IMG/VR virus record: IMGVR_UViG_3300049783_000835
Span: 1-21,408 of that record
DNA: 21,408 nt
Direction: 5' to 3' (one strand)
Origin: a virus
Below are positions 5,527 to 12,298 of the stretch, piece after piece. A program made the translations under genes and the position numbers. The notes under the pieces were generated by a model. It worked only from the letters and a program-made list of their open reading frames with translations, was not told where the DNA came from and ran no database searches. Numbering within the stretch: the stretch's first letter is position 1; the number at the start of each line of letters is the position of its first letter.

Positions 5527-5692
5527 TGTTTATCTTCTCAAAAGTTAATTTATAAATGCTATTACCGTGTATAAAATTTGTAGTTATAATTTTTGGTATT
5601 TTTAAACCTAACATTGTCTTAATTAATATACCTCCTATCTTTTCTAAAATAAGTTCTAGTTCTTTTTTACTTTTTTTTGTTAATTTTTTCAT
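5498..5692 (-). CDS. Small basic hypothetical protein, 64 aa
   Basis: It starts MKKLTKKSKKELELILEKIG and has a strongly Lys-rich N-terminus followed by a mixed segment (GGILIKTMLGLKIPKIITTN). It overlaps both neighbours (26 nt upstream, 29 nt downstream), consistent with coupled translation. The basic charge fits nucleic-acid binding, but no motif decides it. Not recognised. Confidence 0.5.
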   Translation of the reverse strand: MKKLTKKSKKELELILEKIGGILIKTMLGLKIPKIITTNFIHGNSIYKLTFEKINNDAGAEKLQ

Positions 5693-5897
5693 TGTTCTTT
5701 AGTTTTAAATATACTTGTTCTAGTCTGTAAAAATACGGTAAATAAACCTTTTTACCACTATTATTTTTTAATAAATGTATTTGTGAGTTAACAAATTTCT
5801 GTAAATCGGTTATATCTGTACAGCTATTTAATTTTAAAACATTCTCTTCAAAGTTATAGTCTGAAAAGAATGTTTCTATAATCTTGAGGGAACTCAT
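5667..5897 (-). CDS. Conserved hypothetical phage protein, 76 aa
   Basis: It contains DITDLQKFVNSQIHLLKNNS followed by a proline-aromatic stretch YLPYFYRLEQVYLKL, an arrangement recalled from small proteins near phage DUF3127 genes. The start adjoins the stop of the DUF3127 gene. Mostly helical, with a Lys/Asn-rich C-terminus (KNNEKINKKK). No catalytic residues stand out; function unknown, perhaps tied to the ssDNA-binding protein by its position. Confidence 0.6.
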   Translation of the reverse strand: MSSLKIIETFFSDYNFEENVLKLNSCTDITDLQKFVNSQIHLLKNNSGKKVYLPYFYRLEQVYLKLKNNEKINKKK

Positions 5898-6248
5898 TTA
5901 GAAAGGAAGGTCGTCTGGAGCGTCATCAATTAGAGTAGCCTGCACAACTGGGGGAGTTGCTTTAGCTTGTGCCGTACTGCTTTCAATACGCCATCCTTGT
6001 ATCTGATTGAAATACTTTGCTTCGCCTTTCGGATTAATCCATTCACGACCTCTTAAATTGATTGATACCTTTACATCTTGCCCAACCTTATAATTGTTTA
6101 ACAAATCACATTTATCCTGCACAAATTCAATCATAATCATTTGAGGATACTGTTCATCTGTTGTTACTACTAATTCTCTTTTTTGGAAACCTTTCGCTCC
6201 AATAACTTGAACGTCTCCTAATAATTTAATTTTACCTACTACTTCCAT
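5898..6248 (-). CDS. DUF3127 single-stranded-DNA-binding-like protein with SSB-type tail
   Basis: This 116-residue protein has the DUF3127 beta-rich core typical of Bacteroidota and their phages, residues 1-88: MEVVGKIKLLGDVQVIGAKG, then KRELVVTTDEQYPQ, VKVSINLRGREW and FNQIQGWRIE. A flexible Ala/Pro/Thr-rich segment leads to the tip DDAPDDLPF, which copies the acidic end of SSB proteins that docks SSB partners. DUF3127 is an OB-fold-like family taken to act in phage replication. It probably coats ssDNA for the Rad52-like protein and the replisome. Confidence 0.85.
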   Translation of the reverse strand: MEVVGKIKLLGDVQVIGAKGFQKRELVVTTDEQYPQMIMIEFVQDKCDLLNNYKVGQDVKVSINLRGREWINPKGEAKYFNQIQGWRIESSTAQAKATPPVVQATLIDDAPDDLPF

Positions 6249-6257
6249 ATTATTTAT

Positions 6258-6560
6258 TTATTTACTATATGATACTATTTGATTTAAAACTGTTTTATAC
6301 TTTCTTTTTACTTTGTTACTTCTTAATTGATAAACAAAATTCTCAAAAATAACTCTTTTAAACTTAACTTTCATAAACAAACCTTTGCCTAAATTAGTTA
6401 TAACTATCCTAAATGATTTAGAGTTATTTTTAGATTCTTTTAATTCGTCTCTTAAATTTTTAGCTGTTTTAAATACATTTAAATACGGTTGTTCTTTTGT
6501 TATTGGATTAGAAACTAATCCGTTTTTTGAATAACTCTTTAAATAAGGTGTGTTTTTCAT
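6258..6560 (-). CDS. Hypothetical basic protein, 100 aa
   Basis: It begins MKNTPYLKSYSKNGLVSNPI and has a notably high Lys/Asn content with a mid-region beta strand pair (SFRIVITNLGKGLFMKVKFK). No membrane helix or metal motif. It lies 9 nt from the DUF3127 gene and 3 nt from the next upstream gene in the same operon. Not recognised. Confidence 0.55.
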   Translation of the reverse strand: MKNTPYLKSYSKNGLVSNPITKEQPYLNVFKTAKNLRDELKESKNNSKSFRIVITNLGKGLFMKVKFKRVIFENFVYQLRSNKVKRKYKTVLNQIVSYSK

Positions 6561-6563
6561 AAT

Positions 6564-6791
6564 TTAATTTTTGTTTTTTAATATTAATTCTCCTGTAAAA
6601 TCTTCAAAACACTTTGAAGTCCAAAATTCAGAAAAATCTCCAAGTTTATGCATGCTGCCGATACTTACACTTAATACGGTTCCAATAGATTTACTTGTAA
6701 ATAAGACAATTAAACCATTTTTTACTGATCTCATTAACTTTGGAAACTCATTGCTTGATTCTTTGTTTTCTACAATCTTCGATGTAATCAT
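6564..6791 (-). CDS. Hypothetical protein, 75 aa
   Basis: The pattern FPKLMRSVKNGLIVLFTSKS then GTVLSV, GDFSEFW and FTGELILKN gives a compact all-beta protein with a central G-x-V-L turn, a shape recalled from small conserved proteins in flavobacterial phages. The start at 6791 has an A/T leader ending ATTATG. No active-site residues seen; function unknown. An ORF on the opposite strand (6571-6810) is its shadow. Confidence 0.6.
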   Translation of the reverse strand: MITSKIVENKESSNEFPKLMRSVKNGLIVLFTSKSIGTVLSVSIGSMHKLGDFSEFWTSKCFEDFTGELILKNKN

Positions 6792-6802
6792 AATTTATTT
6801 AT

Positions 6803-7525
6803 TTAATTGATTATTGTTTTACCTAGTTCTTTTTCGGCTTGTTCTTTTGTGATGGTTTCTAGTATTTCTGCCCAAACACCGTTTTGAAAAATACATTCAT
6901 TATGACAATCACCAGAAGATAAACTATTATTTTTTATATCAAAATACATTCCTTTAAAATCACATATTGAACTCTGATTCCAAGCACTCTTAAATTGAAC
7001 CCCTTCTTTAAAACCTATCTTTTTAGCCTCTTTAATAAGTGCTTCTTCTACTTCTTTATCGGTTGATTTGTAGTCACCAACTCTTAATGTATAATTATGA
7101 GATAAATTTTCTTTCCATTTTCCAATAATATCTACACCATACTTCATAATTCCGTTTTCAAAAAACATACACCAATTTTTTGATGTCTTGTCTTTATACC
7201 AACCATTTGCTTTCTCTTCTTTCACAATAGGTTCTTTAATTATTTCCGCCCATTTACCATTTTTGTAAATACGATCATGATTTAAAGTAAGTGAATCTAT
7301 AGCAGGATAGTATTTATATCTATCTCCATTAACAACCTCTAACCTACCATCAACTACATCAATAAACTGAACCCCTTCTTTAAAGCCTCTTTTTTTAGCT
7401 TGTTGAATAAGTGTATCCCCTACTTGTTTAAATAATTTAGGGAATTCGTCCTCAATGTTTTTTTTCCATTGACTACAAGCAGCTTCATGCGCTTGCTTAA
7501 TAAAATTTTTTCTACTGTCTTTCAT
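6803..7525 (-). CDS. Early phage protein with an internal duplication, 240 aa
   Basis: Two copies of the same unit are visible. The first (about residues 38-98) carries AKKRGFKEGVQF ... DRIYKNGKWAEIIKEPI. The second (about 163-228) carries AKKIGFKEGVQF ... ECIFQNGVWAEILETIT. Each pairs a helix-G-F-K-x-G-V-x-F start with an xGxWAEI end, likely a small alpha/beta domain. A Trp-rich linker (WYKDKTSKNWCMFF) joins them. The repeat is recalled from phage early proteins with no assigned role; it might bind a ligand or nucleic acid in each unit. Confidence 0.65.
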   Translation of the reverse strand: MKDSRKNFIKQAHEAACSQWKKNIEDEFPKLFKQVGDTLIQQAKKRGFKEGVQFIDVVDGRLEVVNGDRYKYYPAIDSLTLNHDRIYKNGKWAEIIKEPIVKEEKANGWYKDKTSKNWCMFFENGIMKYGVDIIGKWKENLSHNYTLRVGDYKSTDKEVEEALIKEAKKIGFKEGVQFKSAWNQSSICDFKGMYFDIKNNSLSSGDCHNECIFQNGVWAEILETITKEQAEKELGKTIIN

Positions 7526-7530
7526 GTCTT

Positions 7531-7725
7531 TTAGTTTAAAACCTTTCTTTTTATTAATATTAATTTACGATCAAATATTTGTTCTATCTTTTTTCCGTAA
7601 TTCTCAAACCATTTTTCCGCAAGGGGTACGCTCTTAAATGATTTGCTGTATTGAGACATTCCTGTATGCCTATTTCTTAACCATCCTGTATGGTAAGCGT
7701 GTGTAATTGTGTAAGTATCTTCCAT
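7531..7725 (-). CDS. Small hypothetical protein, 64 aa
   Basis: It begins MEDTYTITHAYHTGWLRNRH and ends in a basic segment (RKLILIKRKVLN). It is soluble, with a central amphipathic helix (PLAEKWFENYGKKIEQIF). It is the first gene after the internal promoter at 7743-7769, so it may head a secondary transcript running left. The gap to the repeat-protein gene is 5 nt. Not recognised. Confidence 0.6.
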   Translation of the reverse strand: MEDTYTITHAYHTGWLRNRHTGMSQYSKSFKSVPLAEKWFENYGKKIEQIFDRKLILIKRKVLN

Positions 7726-7742
7726 ATTATTTATTTAAAGTA

Positions 7743-7769
7743 CAAATATAGTGTTATTTATTTAACCAA
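7743..7769 (-). promoter_or_regulatory. Internal Bacteroidota-type promoter
   Basis: On the minus strand a -7 box TATATTTG (7750 to 7743) is preceded by TTG (7769-7767) with a 16-nt spacer, close to the Bacteroidota pattern TTG...TAnnTTTG, where spacers of about 17-23 nt are usual. It lies in the 32-nt gap upstream of the gene at 7531-7725, so it would add transcription to the genes on its left within the long operon. It is the best -33/-7 pair seen in the window. Confidence 0.5.
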
Positions 7770-8240
7770 CCTACTTTTTTCTAAATAAATTTGCAAAGTA
7801 GCTAATGCTCGCCACGCAAATTTAGCTAAATGTAAAACTCCGTCTGTATCAATTGGGTTTTCTTCGTGATCCATAAGGTGTCTTACTGCTGAATCTGAAT
7901 TATCTGTACTCTTATCTTTATCCCAGTATAATTTATCGCCTTGGTTGTGCTGTTTTTGACCCGCTAAACTACATTTAGATACTTCTTTAATTGCATCGGG
8001 GAAATATTTTAAAACACCGCTAAAAACAGGCGTTGCTTTTCTTTGTTCGGCTTCATAGTGCAACCCGTCGTTTCCATTTTGCTCAACTATCTTTTGTCTC
8101 TCCTCGTTTTTCTCGCTAAATAATAAAGATTGTTTAAGTCTTAAATTTTCTTCCATTATTTCCTCATAAATTGCATCAGCACTCTGACTATTTTTTTTCT
8201 CTAATTGCTTTTCGTAAAATTTGCCTACACTATCTCCCAT
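7758..8240 (-). CDS. dATP/dGTP diphosphohydrolase family protein (MazZ-like, DUF5664)
   Basis: Residues 60-155 match the N-terminal dATP/dGTP diphosphohydrolase family by motif: Y-E-A-E-QRK-A-T-P (63-71), G-V-L-K-YFPDAIKEVS, G-Q-K-Q-H (94-98), SAVRHLMDHEE (117-127) and D-T-D-G-V-LHLAKFAWRALA (131-147). The first 55 residues are a charged coiled-coil-like extension. Characterised members (MazZ of 2-aminoadenine phages) convert dGTP to dGMP and can clear dATP. No PurZ or DatZ is seen in this window, so a Z-genome cannot be claimed; control of the deoxypurine pool is the safer reading. Confidence 0.75.
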   Translation of the reverse strand: MGDSVGKFYEKQLEKKNSQSADAIYEEIMEENLRLKQSLLFSEKNEERQKIVEQNGNDGLHYEAEQRKATPVFSGVLKYFPDAIKEVSKCSLAGQKQHNQGDKLYWDKDKSTDNSDSAVRHLMDHEENPIDTDGVLHLAKFAWRALATLQIYLEKSRLVK

Positions 8241-8243
8241 AAT

Positions 8244-8558
8244 TTATGATTCTTTTTTTAATATTGATAATTCGCTATTCATTGCAATGCTTACACCTCT
8301 TGCCGTTTCTAAAATCTTTCTGCTCATTCTTAATTCTGGAACTTCATAGTTTGCTTTTGTTACAGCTTTTGCATGGCTAGTTGATTCGTTATGAATTATT
8401 CCGTTCCATTTATTAAAAGCTTCTATGTTATGTTTTGTAAGATAATAAATATTAGCAGAAAGTTCTCTTTGCATTACTCTTAAATTCTCTACACTTTGCC
8501 ATAATCCGCTTTCATAAGTTTCGATTAAATCCGATATTTTTTCAAGTATTTCTTCCAT
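8244..8558 (-). CDS. Hypothetical helical phage protein, 104 aa
   Basis: It is almost entirely helical and charged: MEEILEKISDLIETYESGLW, then VENLRVMQRELSANIYYL and KAVTKANYEVPELRMSRKIL. Probably a long helical hairpin or coiled-coil dimer, with no metal or nucleotide motif. It lies 3 nt from the dATP/dGTP diphosphohydrolase gene and 7 nt from the next upstream gene. The layout is recalled from phage early proteins near recombination genes, but no family is confirmed. Confidence 0.6.
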   Translation of the reverse strand: MEEILEKISDLIETYESGLWQSVENLRVMQRELSANIYYLTKHNIEAFNKWNGIIHNESTSHAKAVTKANYEVPELRMSRKILETARGVSIAMNSELSILKKES

Positions 8559-8565
8559 TTAGTTT

Positions 8566-8886
8566 TTAGCGTTGATTATGTATTTCGTTTGCTTTTTCTA
8601 TTACTGCATCTCTTGCTTCTGGTCTTGTATTGTGTGCGTCAATATATTTAAAATCAACTTTAGATAAATACCTAAAATCATTAGCGCAACTATCTATATC
8701 ATCAACTACATTAATCCCTACACTATCAAAGAAGTCTACAAGTACTCCGTATTTAAAAGAATTATCCATTGTAATAAACATTTTCCAAACCGTTTCCTCT
8801 CCGTATTCAGAAATAGATAATTTACAGTATTCTTTTTTTAAATACCATCGCTTAAAATATACTTTACATTCTCCTGTTAATTTCAT
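8566..8886 (-). CDS. Conserved hypothetical phage protein, 106 aa
   Basis: It opens MKLTGECKVYFKRWYLKKEY and contains SFKYGVLVDFFDSVGINVVD, both recalled from a conserved family in Bacteroidota phages and prophages (MKLTGxCxxxFxxWY ... YGVxVDFFDSVGI). The C-terminus (DAHNTRPEARDAVIEKANEI) carries the R-x-E-A-R-x-A-x-I-x-K-A helix usual in such proteins. The function of the family is unknown. The start follows an A-rich leader. Confidence 0.65.
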   Translation of the reverse strand: MKLTGECKVYFKRWYLKKEYCKLSISEYGEETVWKMFITMDNSFKYGVLVDFFDSVGINVVDDIDSCANDFRYLSKVDFKYIDAHNTRPEARDAVIEKANEIHNQR

Positions 8887-8889
8887 ATT

Positions 8890-9042
8890 TTATTCGTTTA
8901 AATTTTTATAATACCTTCTTAAAACTCTTTCTTTATTTAAAATACTTTCTGATAAATATTTAATTAAATTTTCTTCTCCATAAATGCCCATTAAATCCAT
9001 TAATTGATCTTCATTTTCTCCTTGTATTTCGTCTTCTATCAT
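8890..9042 (-). CDS. Small acidic hypothetical protein, 50 aa
   Basis: The ORF begins MIEDEIQGENEDQLMDLMGI and ends RVLRRYYKNLNE. The N-terminal half is very acidic and the C-terminal half basic, all likely helical. It fills an otherwise unexplained gap between the genes at 8566-8886 and 9072-9317, with a 3-nt gap downstream, which supports it. Not recognised. Confidence 0.55.
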   Translation of the reverse strand: MIEDEIQGENEDQLMDLMGIYGEENLIKYLSESILNKERVLRRYYKNLNE

Positions 9043-9071
9043 GTTTATATTGCCTTATTAAAGGACTTTTT

Positions 9072-9317
9072 TTAGTTAATACTTAATGCTTTCAATAATA
9101 TTTTAATATCTTTAATTTCTTTAAAAAACCAAATAGCAAACTCAACTCTTAATGTTGGCATAAAAACACTATCGTTAAAATTAGATCCTAAATCTTTTTC
9201 AATAGTTAATATGAATCCGCATTTTTCCCAACAAAAACAGCTAACACCTGTTTGTTTAATTTTATGGGTTCTTATTTTTTTAAAACCTAGATCCCTCATT
9301 TTTTCGTCGGTAATCAT
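9072..9317 (-). CDS. Hypothetical protein, 81 aa
   Basis: It begins MITDEKMRDLGFKKIRTHKI and has a cysteine pair motif C-F-C-W-E-K-C (residues 27-33, GVSCFCWEKCGFILTIEKD) flanked by strands. The N-terminal (M)-R-x-LGF-K-K pattern is recalled from small phage proteins that start with a helix and then form a beta-meander. A metal-binding role for the cysteines is possible but unproven. Three nucleotides separate it from the upstream gene. Confidence 0.6.
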   Translation of the reverse strand: MITDEKMRDLGFKKIRTHKIKQTGVSCFCWEKCGFILTIEKDLGSNFNDSVFMPTLRVEFAIWFFKEIKDIKILLKALSIN

Positions 9318-9320
9318 TAT

Positions 9321-9572
9321 TTAGTTTTTATCATTTATATACTTTTCCTTCGCAACTCTTGCGTTTTTTTCTATCTTAATAAGCTTTCTAAAATGCTCAT
9401 CTCTTTGGTATAAGTCGTTTGTGTCGGTTATAATCTTAAAATCAATCACGCTAACTTCTCTTCTTAAAGCCTCTTCTATATCGTGAAGTTCACCACCTAT
9501 AACTTTAAAGGTGGTGTTAACTGTATATTCTTTTTCTCGCATATTTATAAATGCCTCTGAACTTTTCCCCAT
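9321..9572 (-). CDS. Hypothetical protein, 83 aa
   Basis: It contains EYTVNTTFKVIGGELHDIEE, a strand followed by a glutamate-rich helix, and a second half that is helical and basic (FRKLIKIEKNARVAKEKY). It shares one base with the stop of the Rad52-like gene (TAATG), so it is coupled to the recombination gene and may be an accessory to it. No catalytic residue or membrane segment is seen. Not recognised beyond a general resemblance to small early phage proteins. Confidence 0.6.
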   Translation of the reverse strand: MGKSSEAFINMREKEYTVNTTFKVIGGELHDIEEALRREVSVIDFKIITDTNDLYQRDEHFRKLIKIEKNARVAKEKYINDKN

Positions 9573-10261
9573 TATAAAAGTTTTTTTAATTGTGTGCGTT
9601 CATCATCTGACATTCTAAAGTTTTCTACAAAGTGTTTTGCGTGTGCTTTATTTTTTGACTCTATAACAGATTTAAATTGAGAATCTTTTATAGCTGGTTT
9701 TCTATCTTCAGCAGCTTTTTTAGCGTCTTCAATTTCTTTTAACTCTTCAGCTTTTTCTGCATCTGTTTTAAAATCATTTTTAATAGAATCAACATATCTT
9801 ACGTCATCAAATTTACCTAAAAATATATCTGCGTTAAAACCTAATTTTGATAAAGCTTTTGTCAATGCATCGGTTTCTAATTTCTTTGCATAGTTGTCAT
9901 CTATTTTAGAGTGCTTATTATCTGTAAAAATCTTAATGGAATTTGTTATTTGAAACTCACCATCAGGATAAAAAAACAATGCCTTAAAACCAACTAAACC
10001 AAGTATTGAATTTATTTCTGTGGTTACCTTCGTGTGGTAATCGGTAACGCTTAAAGTAATAGGAGTGTTTGTTATAGAGTAATCTAAATCTATATGTTTA
10101 AAACCCCATGATTTACCATAACTACCAAACTGCTCTGTAGCATTCATTATTTGAAACTGTGGTGCAATTGAGGTAATACTCATTCCCCCTACCTTTGCTT
10201 TTTTTGTGTACTTTGGATTAGTTTTTTCAACTGTATTCCATAATTTTAAATTATCTTCCAT
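9572..10261 (-). CDS. Rad52-superfamily single-strand annealing protein (Sak/Sak3-like)
   Basis: Residues 1-155 fit phage Rad52-like annealing proteins: WNTVEKTNPKYTKKAKVGG, TSIAPQFQIMNATEQFGSYG and a DALTKALSKLGFNADIFLGK helix (131-150) followed by FDDVRY. The D-A-L-T-K-A-L-x-x-LG motif corresponds to the basic helix in Rad52 that holds ssDNA. The last 75 residues are a charged linker (EKAEELKEIEDAKKAAEDRK) plus a helical end, often used to contact SSB. The family anneals complementary single strands in phage recombination. Expected partners here are the DUF3127 protein and the PD-(D/E)xK nuclease. Confidence 0.7.
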   Translation of the reverse strand: MEDNLKLWNTVEKTNPKYTKKAKVGGMSITSIAPQFQIMNATEQFGSYGKSWGFKHIDLDYSITNTPITLSVTDYHTKVTTEINSILGLVGFKALFFYPDGEFQITNSIKIFTDNKHSKIDDNYAKKLETDALTKALSKLGFNADIFLGKFDDVRYVDSIKNDFKTDAEKAEELKEIEDAKKAAEDRKPAIKDSQFKSVIESKNKAHAKHFVENFRMSDDERTQLKKLL

Positions 10262-10335
10262 TTTATTTTTATGTTTGTTTATTAATTGTTTTAATCTTTA
10301 TAGGTGTTATATGGTTGTTGTAAATAATTAAAGGG

Positions 10336-10614
10336 TTAGTTAATTAGTTCATTGTACATAAAATTTATTGCAAACTCGTCAACTTCCTGCCCGTTTAAAA
10401 AGTATTTACCCTTATCTTTTAGTATGTTTTTGTATATTAAATATCCTTCAAAAGTCATTGATCCCTTATCCTTTAACTCCGTACAACAACCTGTATAATT
10501 AATAGCTTCTTTTTGCATATCTATAACAGTTTGTAAAACAATATTAGCTTCATTGTAACCATCTTCGACTAACATTAACTCTAGTCTTTCTAATTTAATT
10601 TGTAATTTGTTCAT
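10336..10614 (-). CDS. Hypothetical protein, 92 aa
   Basis: It begins MNKLQIKLERLELMLVEDGY and has two helices and a region with Cys-Cys (NYTGCCTELKDKG). The end GKYFLNGQEVDEFAINFMYN suggests a compact alpha/beta domain. A 74-nt stretch with no visible gene or promoter separates it from the Rad52-like gene. Not recognised. Confidence 0.55.
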   Translation of the reverse strand: MNKLQIKLERLELMLVEDGYNEANIVLQTVIDMQKEAINYTGCCTELKDKGSMTFEGYLIYKNILKDKGKYFLNGQEVDEFAINFMYNELIN

Positions 10615-10617
10615 TTT

Positions 10618-10746
10618 TTATTTATTTTTAGTTAAATATTCTTTTACTATTGCTCGATACTTTTTCTTAACATCTTCGTCGTAAAAATCATCTTTAATAA
10701 TTGATAACGCTTCACGATACTTGTATTTAGTTGTTACTGACACCAT
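10618..10746 (-). CDS. Small basic hypothetical protein, 42 aa
   Basis: The ORF begins MVSVTTKYKYREALSIIKDD and ends YRAIVKEYLTKNK. It overlaps the 3' end of the next upstream gene by 20 nt and leaves 3 nt to the gene at 10336-10614, so it exactly fills a gap in a packed operon. It is helical and Lys/Tyr-rich. Too short for a family call; could be an unrelated open frame. Confidence 0.45.
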   Translation of the reverse strand: MVSVTTKYKYREALSIIKDDFYDEDVKKKYRAIVKEYLTKNK

Positions 10747-10960
10747 TCTCTTTAATCTTATTTAAATAATTAATAGTCATTTCTAACTGGTATTTACTAG
10801 CTTTATATGCCTCTCCAAAAATATCGAAAAACTCAAAGACCTGTAAATTATAGTCAAATATAAGGAAAATATCTTGAGTATTCAATGTTATTTTGTTATA
10901 TTTTACTTGAGGCTTTTCAGCAAACAGTATGTCGGTAAATTTTAAAAGTGATAGTTCCAT
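10727..10960 (-). CDS. Hypothetical protein, 77 aa
   Basis: It begins MELSLLKFTDILFAEKPQVK and has a beta-rich first half (YNKITLNTQDIFLIFDYNLQ) and a helical second half (AYKASKYQLEMTINYLNKIK). It adjoins the stop of the gene at 10961 with no gap. No motif recognised. Confidence 0.55.
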   Translation of the reverse strand: MELSLLKFTDILFAEKPQVKYNKITLNTQDIFLIFDYNLQVFEFFDIFGEAYKASKYQLEMTINYLNKIKENGVSNN

Positions 10961-11197
10961 TTAGAATAGTTTTAAATCGTTGTTAACATCTATAATAGCA
11001 CCGTTAACGTCTTTTAACAAAGTGTCAAGTATAGTTTGACGTTCTTTTAACAAAGTACGCCTTAATTTAACTAAAGGCGATACAGGTACAATATTATATC
11101 CAGAATGAAGATTTGCTGAATTAATTTGTTCTATATTTTTTCTGTTGTAATTTAGTAATTTTTGATTATTTTCTAATCTTAATATTGTATCAGTCAT
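10961..11197 (-). CDS. Hypothetical protein, 78 aa
   Basis: It begins MTDTILRLENNQKLLNYNRK and includes VPVSPLVKLRRTLLKERQTI, a basic amphipathic helix. Soluble, with a mixed helical profile. It is the third gene from the leftward promoter, with a 27-nt gap from the gene upstream. Not recognised. Confidence 0.55.
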   Translation of the reverse strand: MTDTILRLENNQKLLNYNRKNIEQINSANLHSGYNIVPVSPLVKLRRTLLKERQTILDTLLKDVNGAIIDVNNDLKLF

Positions 11198-11224
11198 GTT
11201 TTAGTTTTTTAAATATATTCGTAA

Positions 11225-11485
11225 TTAATTTAACAACTCGTCTATAAAAATTGAAGATAAGTCGTTTTGTTCTTTTGTAGCCAAGTGTGTTATGCTAAAT
11301 GATTTTACTTTATCTGTTTTAAGATCCATTATATCATGCCAAATCTTTTCTTCGTCGGTTTCGGTTGTATAGATATCAACATAATGTAATTCTGTAGTTG
11401 TTCGAAACGCAGCTCTTGCTCTTAATTTGTAGCCTTCAAAACTTTCTCTTGAATACTTTTCTCCCTTAATTTTCTTTATTTTCAT
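11225..11485 (-). CDS. Hypothetical protein, 86 aa
   Basis: It begins MKIKKIKGEKYSRESFEGYK and appears to form an alpha/beta fold with strands (HYVDIYTTET, VKSFSITHLA) and short helices. The N-terminus is strongly basic. It is the second gene after the leftward promoter, 2 nt from the membrane microprotein gene, so it should be among the earliest expressed. No family recognised; early promoter-proximal phage genes often encode host-takeover proteins. Confidence 0.6.
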   Translation of the reverse strand: MKIKKIKGEKYSRESFEGYKLRARAAFRTTTELHYVDIYTTETDEEKIWHDIMDLKTDKVKSFSITHLATKEQNDLSSIFIDELLN

Positions 11486-11487
11486 AA

Positions 11488-11625
11488 TTATTTATTTTGC
11501 AGCATTAAACAAAAAGCAGCAAATGCAAATACTATAATGACAGCCATAAATCCTACACCTATAATAGTGTTTAAAATTTCTGATTCATTATTTAATTCCT
11601 GTTTCTTTTTTTGTAATTCCTTCAT
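11488..11625 (-). CDS. Promoter-proximal membrane microprotein, 45 aa
   Basis: The ORF begins MKELQKKKQELNNESEILNT and then has a single hydrophobic helix (about residues 20-42: TIIGVGFMAVIIVFAFAAFC). The charged N-terminal half looks coiled-coil-like and probably faces the cytoplasm. It is the first gene of the leftward operon, about 30 nt downstream of the -7 box at 11655-11662. Possible roles are membrane anchoring or superinfection exclusion, both speculative. Confidence 0.6.
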   Translation of the reverse strand: MKELQKKKQELNNESEILNTIIGVGFMAVIIVFAFAAFCLMLQNK

Positions 11626-11654
11626 TATTTATGTATTTAATTATTATTGATGTG

Positions 11655-11662
11655 CAAATCTA
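11655..11662 (-). promoter_or_regulatory. Leftward early promoter (-7 box)
   Basis: On the minus strand TAGATTTG matches the Bacteroidota -7 consensus TAnnTTTG. It lies about 30 nt upstream of the first leftward gene and is followed by CA. No exact TTG is found at the ideal -33 distance, but the DNA there is T-rich. The flanking TTGT...TATG...TTTGCA pattern is mirrored in the rightward promoter, so one regulator may read both. Confidence 0.55.
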
Positions 11663-11719
11663 CATAGAACAATTCAATAAAAAAAACTTTTTTATGATTA
11701 TTATTAATTAAATTAGTTG

Positions 11720-11727
11720 TATGTTTG
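11720..11727 (+). promoter_or_regulatory. Rightward early promoter (-7 box)
   Basis: TATGTTTG matches TAnnTTTG and lies 24 nt upstream of the first rightward ATG at 11752. A T-run (TTTTTT around 11688-11693) occupies the -33 region. With the box at 11655 it forms a divergent pair about 60 bp apart, the only such switch in the window. Confidence 0.6.
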
Positions 11728-11751
11728 CAGAACAATAATTAAAGATACAAA

Positions 11752-11979
11752 ATGAACTTACAAATACAGAAACACGATAAATGTTTAAGTCAAAGATTTC
11801 ACAAGTCTCCCCGATGGATGGAATCGTCTAAAGCCAAATCACAAGCATTAAAAGATATAGCAAAATGTATAAATGAAGAAGGTAATATGACAAGAAATTA
11901 CTTGACTATTGAGTACTTGGTACTTACAGCTTGCCGTTGCAATATGGTTTTTATTAATATAAACACAAATAAATTATAA
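11752..11979 (+). CDS. Hypothetical protein, first rightward gene, 75 aa
   Basis: It begins MNLQIQKHDKCLSQRFHKSP and is Cys-containing (C11, C38, C60, C62), with a helical middle (KAKSQALKDIAKCINEEGNM). It directly follows the rightward promoter with a short leader. The position suggests an early regulator or takeover protein, but there is no clear helix-turn-helix. A 4-nt gap leads to the next gene. Not recognised. Confidence 0.5.
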   Translation: MNLQIQKHDKCLSQRFHKSPRWMESSKAKSQALKDIAKCINEEGNMTRNYLTIEYLVLTACRCNMVFININTNKL

Positions 11980-11983
11980 AATT

Positions 11984-12295
11984 ATGGAATTTAAAGGAAC
12001 ACAAGATGATTGGATTGCAGATTATTCTTACGAATCAGAAACTTACATTAGCTGTAATGGTTTAAGAATTGCGGAAGTAAAACACTATAAACATTATGAT
12101 TTAAACGATCCATCAACCGAAGAGGGCAGAGCAAACGCTAAACTAATAGCAGCAGCGCCAGAGTTGTTAAAGGCTTTGCAGTTGGTTGCAGATGAATTAT
12201 TCCAAGCTATTGAGTGTATTAACGGCTTAGAAAGTGCTAAATTAAGTACAACCATAAAAAAGGCAGACGAAGCAATTAACAAAGCATTAAACTAA
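11984..12295 (+). CDS. Conserved phage protein with an ANAKLIAAAPELL motif, 103 aa
   Basis: The first 40 residues are beta-rich (WIADYSYESETYISCNG). Then comes EEGRANAKLIAAAPELLKAL, a motif recalled from a widespread family of small phage proteins, followed by a long helix (LQLVADELFQAIECINGL). The role of the family is unknown. It lies 3 nt from the next gene in the rightward operon. Confidence 0.75.
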   Translation: MEFKGTQDDWIADYSYESETYISCNGLRIAEVKHYKHYDLNDPSTEEGRANAKLIAAAPELLKALQLVADELFQAIECINGLESAKLSTTIKKADEAINKALN

Positions 12296-12298
12296 ATT

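Noticed and set aside
7758-8240. Evidence for a 2-aminoadenine (Z) genome
   Set aside because: A MazZ-like gene alone is not enough; PurZ and DatZ are not seen in the window.
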